Shown piece after piece: positions 10,300 through 20,568 of a DNA stretch of 64,000 bases. The translations under genes and the position numbers were made by a program. Positions within the stretch are counted from its first letter, which is position 1. Each line of letters starts with the position of its first letter. Source of the stretch: Megaustenia siamemsis (Eukaryota; Mollusca; Gastropoda; Stylommatophora; Ariophantidae); NCBI GenBank assembly GCA_032433765.1, contig JAVIAB010000051.1, positions 81,360,847 to 81,424,846 of the forward strand, written 5' to 3'. The notes under the pieces are model-generated. The model saw only the letters and a program-made list of their open reading frames with translations. It was not told the DNA's origin and did not search any database.

Positions 10300-11640
10300 C
10301 AAATTAATACATAAAAATGTGAAGCTGCAGTAAAGCTGAATGTGAGGGACAATTGAAAAAAAAATTGAAAAAAATGGTATGGTAAAAGCTTTACGTGATT
10401 AGTAGACGACACAGATTAGAACAACGTTTTGGCCCAATAGGCCTTCAGCAGGAACAAACAAACAACACGCACACACAGATATGTAAGTAAATAAAACTAA
10501 TCCTACATAGCTAACTAGTAACGAAACATCCAAAACAAAATAATCAAAATTGGTTAAAGAAAAGAAAAATGACTTCCCTGTGTCATGGACTGTGGTCAGA
10601 ATGGGAAAAGGGTGAGTCACACAGGTATAGCTGTAATTATACCCTCTGGTCAGGTGAAGGGTTCTAAAAATACATGAGCGGGGGGAACGCTGTCTAGGTA
10701 ACCTCGACTGCAAAGATACTGACAATGTCTAAAAGTATCTAAGGGCTTGTAAATACATGTATACACACACACAGATGCGTGTGTACATATATACACATAC
10801 AAACAGACATGCACCTACTTATACATATCAATATATACCTACATATACATACATATACAAACAGACATGCACCTACTTATACATATCAATATATACCTAC
10901 ATATACATACATATACATATATATGCATACATACCTGCACACACATAAAGCATGTATATATATATATATATATACCCATACATATGTACACACACATGCA
11001 TGTGTACACCCATACAGGGACAATCATATATGTGTAGAAAAGTATGAATAATGCACATATCACCAGAAGATTACACACCGGGGTCAGTGTGAAAAAACAG
11101 AGGAGAATGAAAAGAACAGTAGAATAATAGGTACTCAAAAGGCTGAGAGTGGGGTACAATAAAAACATATGAGGGGTAAGTAGCACAGAAAAAAGAGGTG
11201 TAGGAGAACACCAAAGTGTCTCAATGGGGACTAGTGGAGGTGAGCTATGAATGGCATGGCATAGTAGATAAACTAAAGAGCCCAAACATGGGCAGTAGAG
11301 AAGGCTATGCAAAAGAGGAGTAACCGAAAGGGAACTTGTGTACGAGTGTGATACATTCATGCCTCGTGGGGTCAGCGAGCCATACTTGACTATGAGGCGG
11401 TTCTCCAAAGCGAATCGGCTGCGGTCACCAGAGTGACAAAGGACATTACCAGTGATACGGATGTCGTCTTTGCCCTTGTGATCTGGTTGTGATCCCTTTG
11501 TTCTAGTTGTCAGTTTGTGGTTTTGCCAAACGTGCCTAGAAAAGCGGGTATCTAAAGATAGTTTGTCATTATTTTTGGTCATTTTAAGAGCTTGTAGAGT
11601 ATTTACATTAGGTGAGCTGTGATTCTAAGAAGGCCACATG
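10300..11640 (-). mobile_element. Probable Penelope-like element 3' part with microsatellite
   Basis: On the minus strand an open frame from 11582 reads FSRHVWQNHKL, DDIRITGNVLCHSGD, ALENRLIVKYGSLTPRGMNV. This resembles the end of a GIY-YIG endonuclease domain as found at the C-terminus of Penelope-like retroelements (pattern LE..LI...G.L.P.G.N). Downstream on that strand come a CA/TA microsatellite (10755-11010, with a 58-bp duplication at 10801 and 10859) and a terminal motif around 10420-10465, GTTTTGGCCC..GGCCTTCAGCAGG on the + strand. The terminal motif recurs near 22205 and 24575. Only the 3' part is present. The family call is an inference from a short match. Confidence 0.45.
10755..11010. 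repeat. CA/TA microsatellite with a 58-bp tandem duplication
   Basis: Runs of ACATATACATAC-type sequence. The stretch beginning AAACAGACATGCACC occurs at 10801 and again at 10859, a period of 58 bases. Open frames through it are compositional artefacts. Confidence 0.85.
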
Positions 11641-12870
11641 TTTAGCTTAGTTGTCATAACGTGCAAGTTAGTTTTATACCAATCGTGTGACTTAAATATC
11701 AGTTTTCCAAAGGTGTTGACCATGTTGCTATAGATGACTTTGCGAAGTTGTTCTCATTTTTCCACAGCCCTATTGCCATGTTCATGAGTGCTTAGTCCTT
11801 GAGGGTCTTTTTGAACTGCTGGACCAATCTAGAATATGTTAGCTTGCTGGTGTCTATGCGTGGTTTCTTCTTTATATGCTTGGCATAGTGAAACCTCTTG
11901 TTTAGTAGCTTTTTTTTTTGTAGCAGACTAGTGTACGATCCAAGTCACGGTATACTTTCCATGAGTAGAGTGTTATTATCCTCTCTTATGCATTCAGGCC
12001 TGGTGTAGCCAGACCTTTTTAAAGTTTTTTTCACTGTAAACCCAACGCATGTTCTCTGCTATCATCACTGTTCTTTCCTTGCCAATAGAACTCATAGTCT
12101 GCCTTGTTCAGCATATCCAATCCTGACAAAAGGGTTTCTTGGAGTGTGACTATATCCACCTGAAGTCTTTTCAGTTTATTATTGATTCTGGCTGTCTTTC
12201 TGGCATAGTTTATGTCATGAAAATTGTCAGTTAAGCCAGCTTGCATGTCTGGCTGTCTTTCTGGCATAGTTTATGACATGCAAATTGTCAATTAAACCAG
12301 TTTGCATGTCTGGCTGTTTTTCTGGCATAGTTTATGACATGCAAATTGTCAGTTAAGTCAGTTTGCATGGTGCACACATTCCAGCAAACCAATCATTAGT
12401 TAAGTTTCTTGACTGTTGATGTCTTTTGCGTGGCAGATGTGGACGATAACAGTCTGCCTTTTGCATTTTCCCTAATCCCCATACACCCAATGGGGAAAGC
12501 AGGTCATGATGAGATAGCACCTTAGTGGCTGGGGGCTGCCCAACTTTGAGTGGGAAGTAGCTATCCAGCGAAGTCGATAGACTTCCATTGTCTGAAGCAA
12601 CTCCTGAAATCATACCCTTTGCCAAATGGGCAGAACAACCTATAACTGGTAACTGCTGCTTTCCATGCTGTATCGATACCAAAATGGTGAAGCTGGAGGG
12701 TACTCTCCAGGGGGCTAGATTGGCAGAGGAACAAGTTGTTGCCTATGCAACTTGTTTCTTTTCTCCACACAGTCAAGCAATCCAAAGGTCTGACGGGGGC
12801 AGAACAATTTGGTACCAATTGCATCACTGGAGTTGCCTGAGGAATATTAAAATGAACACTGAACTGCCTT
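11640..12870 (-). mobile_element. LINE family C, 5' part and endonuclease domain start (minus strand)
   Basis: The minus strand reads INYARKTARINNKLKRLQVD, IVTLQETLLSGLDMLNKADY and EFYWQGKNSDDSREH from about 12220 to 12031. These are the opening blocks of an apurinic-type endonuclease domain (L.ET catalytic Glu in LQET). It degrades by stops between 12030 and 11640. 12373-12870 upstream would be the 5' untranslated or ORF1-like region and has weak open frames. The N-terminal part contains a triplicated 61-bp unit. Confidence 0.7.
12190..12372. repeat. 61-bp unit, three tandem copies inside LINE C
   Basis: Units start at 12190, 12251 and 12312, each beginning GGCTGT(C/T)TTTCTGGCATAG. On the minus strand each unit translates around RQPDMQ.GL.DN.H.INYAR, the first residues of the endonuclease region. 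61 is not a multiple of three, so only one copy can be in frame. Confidence 0.9.
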
Positions 12871-13144
12871 AGGGACTCCTGAAGTCTATTCCATAAATGG
12901 GTAGACCCGCAAGACAGCAGGAAATTATAATCAGAGTTAACGTCCTAGATGGGTTGCCATTTTTAGACTAACTGGTTGTATCCTAGGGAGGAGGTCATTA
13001 ATTCATAGGGCATACAGAGCATTTTGTAGAATTTACTACCCCACACGACAAATTCACCCCACCCTCTGTAATTTGCAGAACGCTGCTGGTAATTATATAT
13101 TCACAGCATACCTCTATATCTAGAGGCTTATCACTGTTCCACTG
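12871..13144. other. Unassigned stretch
   Basis: No coding match. It could be the 5' untranslated part of the minus-strand LINE C copy next to it. Confidence 0.4.
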
Positions 13145-13735
13145 GTGTATGTGTTTAGATGCAGGCCACTTTGTTTCATAAAAACAATTAATTCAATTTT
13201 CTTTCCTTCCTGTTTGCCTTTCATCTTTAAAGGGACATATGGTTTGTGGTCTCTTGTTCTGTTGGCCTCTCCTGCTGTTATGTTTCTTAGTGTTTCTAAT
13301 ATTTCATCTATCCATCTTTTTTCTTTGTCAGGCCTTGGGTTTGATAGTGTTTAATAAAGGCAGGTTGTGTAGTGGATTATCTTTCTGTCTTATCACATGG
13401 CCAAACCATTTTATCATATCATCATCATCATCAAGTACCATACCTGCTGGTGTAGGTGATCATGTCTCTCCACAACTTTCGATCTTGACAGTTATTTACC
13501 ATTTCTGTTGTTGACCTTCTGTCAAACCATTTTACCATATAGTTTCTTAAATTTATTCAATAGAGGTTCGGATTCCCAGTTTCTCAATTTTAATTTCCTC
13601 ACCTTTGAAGCATGTAGTAACAAATAAAATAAATAAATATAAGAAAACTTCTAAATAAATAATAAACAGACACAGGAATGAACACATGGAAACACATTTA
13701 ACCCTAGATTGTGATTCAATAGTAAAAATTATCAC
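13145..13735 (-). mobile_element. LINE family E fragment (minus strand), with LINE F insert
   Basis: The minus strand reads GEEIKIEKLGIRTSIE near 13600-13555, then after an insert GHVIRQNDNPLHNLPLLNTI near 13400-13340. This fits the IR..L.I.S.IE.I....W.GH..R blocks at the end of this LINE type. The copy is broken by a LINE F 3' fragment at 13420-13522 flanked by an 18-bp target duplication. Confidence 0.65.
13420..13522 (-). mobile_element. LINE family F, 3'-end fragment nested in LINE E
   Basis: About 100 bases of the LINE F 3' end (minus strand: RSTTEMVNNCQDRKLWRDMI then ATGATGATG). It is flanked by CAAACCATTTTATCATAT at 13402-13419 and CAAACCATTTTACCATAT at 13523-13540, an 18-bp target duplication with one mismatch. 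Confidence 0.85.
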
Positions 13736-14284
13736 TTCAAAATATGTTTTTTAGGAATTTGACAGTTTTCCAATGAGCTAAAATTTCTCCCACCTCCTTC
13801 CCCTTCCCTATACTTTCCTAATTACCACTTCCAGTGTCTCCTGATTATTTGATTTCTTTCCTATGATGTTTGATTATTTTTTTTCCCTTCACATAGTAAA
13901 AAGTACTATAGTATTGTAAATATGCATTTTTTTAAAAATAAACCATTTTTTAAGAAATTCATTTTGTTCCCTTTTATTTTCTCATGATGGAGGAAATCTC
14001 CTTGACCATCAGAGTGACTTCAAAGAAACCTTTGTAACACTGGAAGTCAGTGAACAACGCGAAGAGAGTGCCGAAAATATGGGCTAGAATTACGGTGGTC
14101 AGCAGCCGTGTGAATAGACAAAGTTAGCCAGAGGGCCATGTAGTTGAGTTTCAGGCTAAAAATTGACCATAATCAGGAAATAATTACTGCTTCCAATCCC
14201 TGTTTATGTATTGTGTAAACACACTGTTGTGTAACAAAAGTTTAAAGAAAGTTTGATTTTAAAACTCAAATGTTACATTTAAGT
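13736..14284. other. Unassigned intron sequence
   Basis: AT-rich; 13985-14165 is less AT-rich and could be an old repeat, but no family recognised. Confidence 0.4.
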
Positions 14285-14990
14285 GGTCATCATCATCATG
14301 TGCCATACTGGTTGGTGTAGGCGATCATGTCACTCCACAATCTTCTATCTACAGTGCATCGTATCAGTTCCGTTGTTGACTGTTTTCCATGCCATGACAC
14401 CAAGCTATCCAGTATTTTCTCTCTTTGTTGTCCGCAATCTTTCTTTCCTTTTATTTTGCCAGTTGTAACCAAGTATTCCAAATTTCCTCTTCTCATGATG
14501 TGCTCGAAAAATATTGAATGCTTCTTTCTGATATTTTTTAAGAGGTCCCTTTTTGTGTTGGCCTCTTTGAGAACTTCCTCATTGGTCTTTATAGCTGTCC
14601 AGGGAACTTTCAACATTCTTCTGAGAAATCCCATCTCTGTGGCCTCTAATCATCTTTTCATTTGTCTGTCTATTGTCCATGATTTGCTTCCATAGGTCAG
14701 AATTGGTTCTACATAGCACCGATGAACTCTCTTTCTCATTTTTATTGACATAGATTTGTTGCATAAGATATTTTTCATTTTCTGAAATGCTATTTTTATT
14801 CTTCTTTTTATTTCTGTGGTGCATCTCCCATCTGATGTTATTATTGTGCCCAAGTATTTGAAACATTGCACTTGTTTCAGATTTGTTTCGTTTATTTTTA
14901 TGCTGCATGATGGTGATGATTGTTTCTTCGATATAACCATTACTTCTGTTTTCTTACTATTATTCAGACTGAGACCTTTCTTGTTGCTTT
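14285..14990 (-). mobile_element. LINE family F variant, C-terminal RT fragment (minus strand)
   Basis: On the minus strand, VMVISKKQSSPSCSIKIN, QVQCFKYLGTIITSDGRCTT and CYVEPILTYGSKSWTIDRQM (14940-14650), then a frameshift into EMGFLRRMLKVPWTAIKTNE, LEYLVTTGKIKGKKD and SDMIAYTNQYGT, ending at a tail (ATGATGATGA) next to 14285. The same subfamily, with KVPW instead of RIPW, occurs at 34590-35240. Confidence 0.85.
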
Positions 14991-15389
14991 AAGTAGTAGT
15001 AATGTTTATTACAGAATTGTGACGAACAGGATTTACAGGTTTAGGAATTGGAATCTAGGGTTAAATAGATGGTTTTCTCTTTTGTTTTTTTAATTACCAG
15101 TTACATTTTTTTATGCTGAACTTATGGCAGGAGTTGTGTTAATGAGTTAAAAGCAACGGCTTTCATGATTTTCATATTTATGCTTGAGATATTGAACACT
15201 TTTCATTATAGAGATGATGCAATAATAGGTTTTTTTTATCTGAGCATTCTCTATTACTGTGATTATCACAGTAATCATCATCCTCATAATCATTCTTCTG
15301 TGACACAGATTTCATCTTCTGTTGTTTGCAAATGATGTTCTCAGAGTCAACAGAGTTAAAGTTTTTAAAAGATACATGATTTTTTTTTT
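14991..15389. other. Unassigned intron sequence
   Basis: AT-rich with no recognised gene or repeat family. Confidence 0.4.
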
Positions 15390-15570
15390 CAAATAAAGCT
15401 GGATGTAGTGAATGAGAAATAAAGCTGGGATTAGTGAATGACAAATAAAGCTGGATTTAGTGAATGACAAATAAAACTGGAATTAGTGAATAACAAATAA
15501 AGCTGGAATTAGTGAATGACAAATAAAGCTGGATTTAGTGAATGACAAATAAAGCTGGATTTAGTGAATG
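15390..15570. repeat. 25-bp tandem repeat, about 7 units
   Basis: Units of the form CAAATAAAGCTGGATTTAGTGAATGA, 25-26 bases, with single-base variants (GGAATT, GGATGT). Located in the first RASGRF intron. Confidence 0.9.
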
Positions 15571-17273
15571 GTTTGTAAAATAATAGTTCATTTGCATAAC
15601 ACTAGTTTCTTTTAATTGTTTTTATATAATTTGTTTGTAGAACGATTCTTCTCTTCTATCATCTACATACACAATTTGAATTTTATTTCAATTAATTTGA
15701 TTTATAACTGTTCACCTTCTACTGTGAAAACCCTTTTTGTAGCATTTTTACCACAGGAATGCTTTTTTGCTTTTAGAAGAATATTATCATAACAAGATGG
15801 AGACCTATCAGAAAAGTAAGACAAGCAATGCACAAGTAGAAGGACAGAAAACTTAAATGTCATTGGAGAAAGTGTATAACAAACAGTGTACCACTGAAGT
15901 TATCAACATGTCACTCTTTACTCTGTGTTTACATGGAGTTGGTTGTAAAGGAGGAGGGGAGTGAAGAGCCTGAGAACATTAAAGGCCGCCCCATGCTTAA
16001 TTTGGTCATTTCTGTTCACTGATCAGCTTTTATATCAAGACATGAAACTACTGTCAGAGATCTAACATTAGCTTAAACTTATCTCAATTAATTTGTTCAT
16101 AATTCTATTGTCATATTGAATTTCATTTGAGCCACTAGATCATGTTAATTACACATTGGATTCATGTTTTTAGGTTGCATCTTATATAACATCACACATG
16201 ATTCTGACACTCTATTCTGGCACAGTTGTTATAACCATAGATTCACCTGGCAAAATCAAGGATTCCCTTATTGCTGGGCATGATTTTCCATCTTTAGATA
16301 TCAATTTTGATATTTTGTAAGGAGCAATTAAATCTTAGTCAACTAAATTTGTAGATTTCTGACTGAATATTTAATGATTTTTATCTCTGTAAGACTGTCT
16401 GGTCGCATACTTTCATTAAAAAGTGTGATATCACAAATTAAGTACATGGATTTTGTATGGTCCTACAGCGACAGGATAAATCCATAGCCAAGATACTTGA
16501 CTGAGTATTGTCGACATTTCTTCTTTGTCAAGGTAGCAATGATGATGATATGATGTTCTCAGTAAATTATGTAGCTAGGATGGGAAAACAATTTCAAACA
16601 GATGGAGACAGATTGTGTATGTGTTTGTAGCTGAAAAATAATAAAAATTACTTTTTCATAAATAGGCAGCATTAGAACTTACCAAACAAAGGCAATGAAA
16701 AATTATGCCATTGTAAAACTTATATAATTATCTATATCCTTTTCAAGTGTAATGCTATCAATACATTTTCTGTTTACAAATATATATTTGTGTATATACA
16801 CAACTAATCAAGGGTTATGATAGATTTTTGCAATGCTAAAAAATTAAATACAGCAACCACGAAAGAACTGACAACGTTTTTGTTCTGTAATAATTAGATT
16901 TAACAAAGTTGTAAGCCTGATACATACTCCTTTGATGTTCGCACACAACACTTTGCAAATGACTAAAGAGAAGAAGATGAGTTGGAGGGAGAGGGTTGAT
17001 GGTTGAGGGGAGGGAGAGAGAGGAAAGGAAAATGGTGTCACCGCTGGCATCAAAAGCAATCTGCCCATCGTGGAGAGTCACTTTTGAGGTCTGCCAAATA
17101 CTTCTTATGTAAGGTTGTCTTAAGTACCACTAATGATACAATTCACTGTGTGGAAAAAGTGATATTTGAGGTTGTATTCTGCAAGCGTCTGTATTCCTTT
17201 ACATGGTTCACTATTCTTGTGCCATGGCCCCCAAGCCTAGTGTTGTGGCTCCCGAATTGTGCCAGTTTTTTTC
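15571..17273. other. Unassigned intron sequence
   Basis: 1.7 kb of AT-rich intron. Small open frames near 16836-17081 and 17003-17302 show no family resemblance and sit in purine-rich sequence (GGGAGGGAGAGAG near 17018). No exon recognised. Confidence 0.5.
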
Positions 17274-18711
17274 CCTGTGCACTGATGGATTACTGCTGTT
17301 AGACCGAAGTTTGAGACTTTGCACTGATGGATTACTGCTGTTAGACTGCAGTTTAAGAGTTTGCACTGATGGATTACTACTGTTAGACTGCAGTTTGAGA
17401 CTTTGCACTGATGAATTACTGCTGTTAGACTGCAGTTTAAGAGTTTGCACTGATGGATTACTACTGTTAGACTGCAGTTTGAGACTTTGCACTGATGGAT
17501 TACTACTTTTAGGCTGTAGTTTGAGAGTTTGCACTGATGGATTACTACTGTTAGACTGCAGTTTAATAGTTTGCACTGATGGATTACTACTGTTAGACTG
17601 CAGTTTGAGAGATTGCACTGATGGATTACTACTTTTAGGCTGCAGTTTAAGAGTTTGCACTGATAGATTACTACTTTTAGGCTGCAGTTTGAGAGTTTTC
17701 ACTGATGGATTACTACTTTTAGGCTGTAGTTTGAGAGTTTGCACTGATGGATTACTACTTTTAGACTGCAGTTTAAGAGTTTGCACTGATGGATTACTAC
17801 TTTTAGACTGCAGTTTGAGAGTTTGCACTGGTGGATTACTACTTTTAGGCTGCAGTTTGAGAGTTTGCACTGATGGATTACTACTGTTAGGGTGCAGTTT
17901 AAGAGTTTGCACTGATGGATTACTACTGTTAGACTGCAGTTTAAGAGTTTGCACTGATTGATTACTGCTGTTAGACTGCAGTTTGAGAGTTTGCACTGAT
18001 GGATTACTACTTTTAGGCTACAGTTTTGAGAGTTTGCACTGATGGATTACTACTTTTAGACTGCAGCTTGAGAGTTTGCACTGATGGATTACTACTTTTA
18101 GACTGCAGTTTAAGAGTTTGCACTGATGGGTTACTACTTCAGGCTACACTTTTGAGAGTTTGCACTGATGGATTACTACATTTAGGCTGCAGTTTAAGAG
18201 TTTGCACTGATGGGTTACTACTTTAGGCTACACTTTTGAGAGTTTGCACTGATGGATTACTACTTTTAGGTTGCAGTTTAAAAGTTTTCACTGATGGATT
18301 ACTACTTTTAGGCTACAGTTTAAGAGTTTGCACTGATAGATTACTACTTTTAGGTTGCAGTTTAAGAGTTTTCACTGATGGATTACTACTTTTAAACTTC
18401 AGTTTGAGCGTTTGCACTGATGGATTACTTCTTTTAGGCTGCAATTTAAGAGTTTGCACTGATGGATTGCTACTTTTAAACTTCAGTTTGAGAGTTTGCA
18501 CTGATGGATTACTACTTTTAGGCTGCAGTTTGAGACCTTGCACTGATGGATTACTACTTTTAGACAGTTTGAGAGTTTGCACTGATGGATTACTACTTTT
18601 AGACTGCAGTTTGAGAGTTTGCACTGATGGATTACTACTTTTAGACTGCAGTTTGAGAGTTTGCACTGATGGATTACTACTTTTAGGCTGTAGTTTGAGA
18701 GTTTGCACTGT
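17274..18711. repeat. 42-bp minisatellite, about 34 units, open in both strands
   Basis: Unit form ACTGATGGATTACTACT followed by GTTAGACTGCAGTTTGAGAG and TTTGC, 42 bases (14 codons). Two main variants alternate: GTTAGACTGCAG and TTTTAGGCTGCAG. The unit is a multiple of three and lacks stops in one frame of each strand, so long open frames appear on both: + strand repeats TDGLLLLDCSLRVC, minus strand repeats QTLKLQSNSSNPSV. A few units carry small indels near 18020, 18140 and 18225. It lies in the first RASGRF intron. I regard the open frames as by-products. Confidence 0.95.
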
Positions 18712-19058
18712 ATCAATATTTCTTTCTGACCACTATGTGTATCAATTTTTCTTTCTGACCACTATGTGTATCAATTTTTCTTTCTGACCACTATGTGTAT
18801 CAATTTTTTTTTCTGACCACTATGTATATCAATTTTTCTTTCTGACCACTATGTGTATCAATTTTTCTTTCTGACCACTATGTATATCAATTTTTCTTTC
18901 TGACCACTATGTATATCAATTTTTCTTTCTGACCACTATGTGTATCAATTTTTCTTTCTGACCACTATGTGTATCAATTTTTCTTTCTGACCACTATGTA
19001 TATCAATTTTTCTTTCTGACCACTATGTGTATCAATTTTTCTTTCTGACCACTATGTA
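18712..19058. repeat. 29-bp minisatellite, 12 units
   Basis: Unit form TATCAATTTTTCTTTCTGAC followed by CACTATGTG, 29 bases, with GTG/GTA variants. It starts exactly where the 42-bp array stops and ends about 350 bases before RASGRF exon b. The units are T/C-rich. Confidence 0.95.
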
Positions 19059-19406
19059 ATCTGTTGCAGTTCACCATAAAACATTTCTGATGTTTTGTTT
19101 ACAAAAAACATGTTCACTCATCATAGCTGTGATCTGATTTGTAAGTGTGTTCACACCCACTGCTTTGCATCTTATCCATTATTACAGAACATTTAAGGTT
19201 ATGACTAATTAATGTATTTGATGACAAAGTGATGTGATCATGATTATAATTTTATTAAGGTAGAGTTGTTCAACATCACTCCACAATTTTGATTCCATTC
19301 TGTACTTGATCTTGATCAGTGTCATAATAATGTCTTGGTTATCAGTTGCCAGATTAAAATCAGTTTATACTGAATTTAAACCAGTTTGTCTTGTTCCTCT
19401 CTTTAG
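19059..19406. other. Intron sequence before exon b
   Basis: No element recognised; holds the pyrimidine tract and acceptor of exon b at its end. Confidence 0.5.
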
Positions 19407-19516
19407 GTCTAGTTCATCTGCAGCAACCACTGCATTTGCTGCTGCTACAGCAGGCTTAGCAAGCTGTGCTGATCAACAGCAGAAGGGAATAGCTCGTTAC
19501 CTCAGTGTTGGAACAG
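19407..19516 (+). CDS. RASGRF (ortholog): RASGRF-like gene, exon b (Ala-rich AFAAATAG block)
   Basis: Internal exon of 110 nt, preceded by a pyrimidine-rich TTGTTCCTCTCTTTAG acceptor and followed by GTACGTG. One base completes an Arg codon started in exon a, 36 codons follow, and one base is left (phase 2 in, phase 1 out). The peptide begins SSSSAATTAFAAATAGLASC and ends ARYLSVGT. The Ala-rich AFAAATAG block corresponds to the AASAFAIATAG-type segment that vertebrate Ras-GRF1/2 carry just before the RVLNVLRHWVSKH segment. Good splice sites and exact phase on both sides make this a confident exon. It lies about 350 bases after the 29-bp tandem array. Confidence 0.88.
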
Positions 19517-20178
19517 GTACGTGTGCAACTCTTTATTAATTATTGCGCTCATTGCGTTTGTTGAAGTTCCCTACATTTTGGTTTCTCTTAACTTCTTGCA
19601 CACATAATCTGGAAGTTTTGTACTATCTAACAAACCTTGTTCCATCAGACTCTCCACCATGCTTTAAAGAAATAGTTTTTTAATCTCTGTATTAACTATT
19701 AAATCTGTCATTAATGTAATATTCCTTTCATTAACTATATTGTTAACATAACGTATTTCAAAATGTATTCAAGAAATCTTTGCTTTGTTGAGCAAGTTTA
19801 CTTTTTCAATGAGTTGCTGTATGTTTGTATTTTTATAATTTGACATATCTTTATAATTAAACACTTCCTAAATCATTACTTGAGAATGAATTAAACTATT
19901 GACAATAAAAAAAAAAAACTATCTTTACGACACATAGTACCATTGCTGGTGTATGTCGGGGGGCAACGATAGAACCAGAGGGATAAAGGCCGCTTGGTCA
20001 AGCAGTCGCCACGACGTGTGAAACTCAGGATTATTTCACCCCCCATTGACAATTAAGATTCATAAATGAACACATCTTCAATAAAAAATTGTGGTTGATC
20101 ATGATACTAATAATGAGTTGATTATTTAGCACAACTGTTCCCGTTATACATGAGATAGCACCAAAGATGTCACCAAAG
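19517..20178. other. Intron sequence after exon b
   Basis: AT-rich. A less AT-rich block at 19925-20035 may be an old repeat of unknown type. Confidence 0.4.
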
Positions 20179-20190
20179 ATTTTAGCAGTA

Positions 20191-20556
20191 AAGTAAAGTA
20201 AAGTACCCCCCGTCACGCCAAGTGGCGTATAGGGAAATATGGTGTTAGTGACCCTATATTTTACAGACCTTCAGCACATGATTTTTGGGGTAATGTGGTC
20301 GGTATTACGCCCGTGCTGCTTTTACTTTCCCAGAAAAAATCTGGTACCCATTTAAGGCTGGGTGAACCCGGAGCCGTCGGTTGGGATCGAACCCTACCCC
20401 TTGTCCGTAGTAATCCAGTTCACTAACCACTGAGCTATCGCGGCTCCTACTAATTTTTAGGGAATTAGTAAAACCCAGGTGTCCTCGCCAGGGAACGAAC
20501 CCCGGCTGTTGCCGTGGTAAGCCAACCGCCTATCGATTGCGCTAACCGGACACCTT
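20191..20556 (-). mobile_element. Dimeric tRNA-derived SINE (two tRNA heads, T2 then T1), minus strand
   Basis: Flanked by ATTTTAGCAGTA at 20179-20190 and 20557-20568. Sense strand is minus. At its 5' end (20556-20456) is a tRNA-like unit whose acceptor arms pair, GGTGTCC with GGACACC, with an internal promoter-like GGTTCGTTCCC. It is followed by a second, different tRNA-like head with GGAGCCG..CGGCTCC arms, a box A TAGCTCAGTGG and a box B GGTTCGATCCC, then the T1 body and a CTTTACTTTACTTT-type tail. One duplication surrounds both heads, so they seem to have moved as one unit. Confidence 0.85.
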
Positions 20557-20568
20557 ATTTTAGCAGTA

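Noticed and set aside
17203..18787. Long proteins encoded by the 42-bp array
   Set aside because: Open frames exist on both strands because the unit is a multiple of three; no start context, splice joint or family match.
20456..20556. T2 head as a functional tRNA gene
   Set aside because: Acceptor arms pair, but it is fused to a SINE and enclosed in its target duplication; I treat it as a SINE head.
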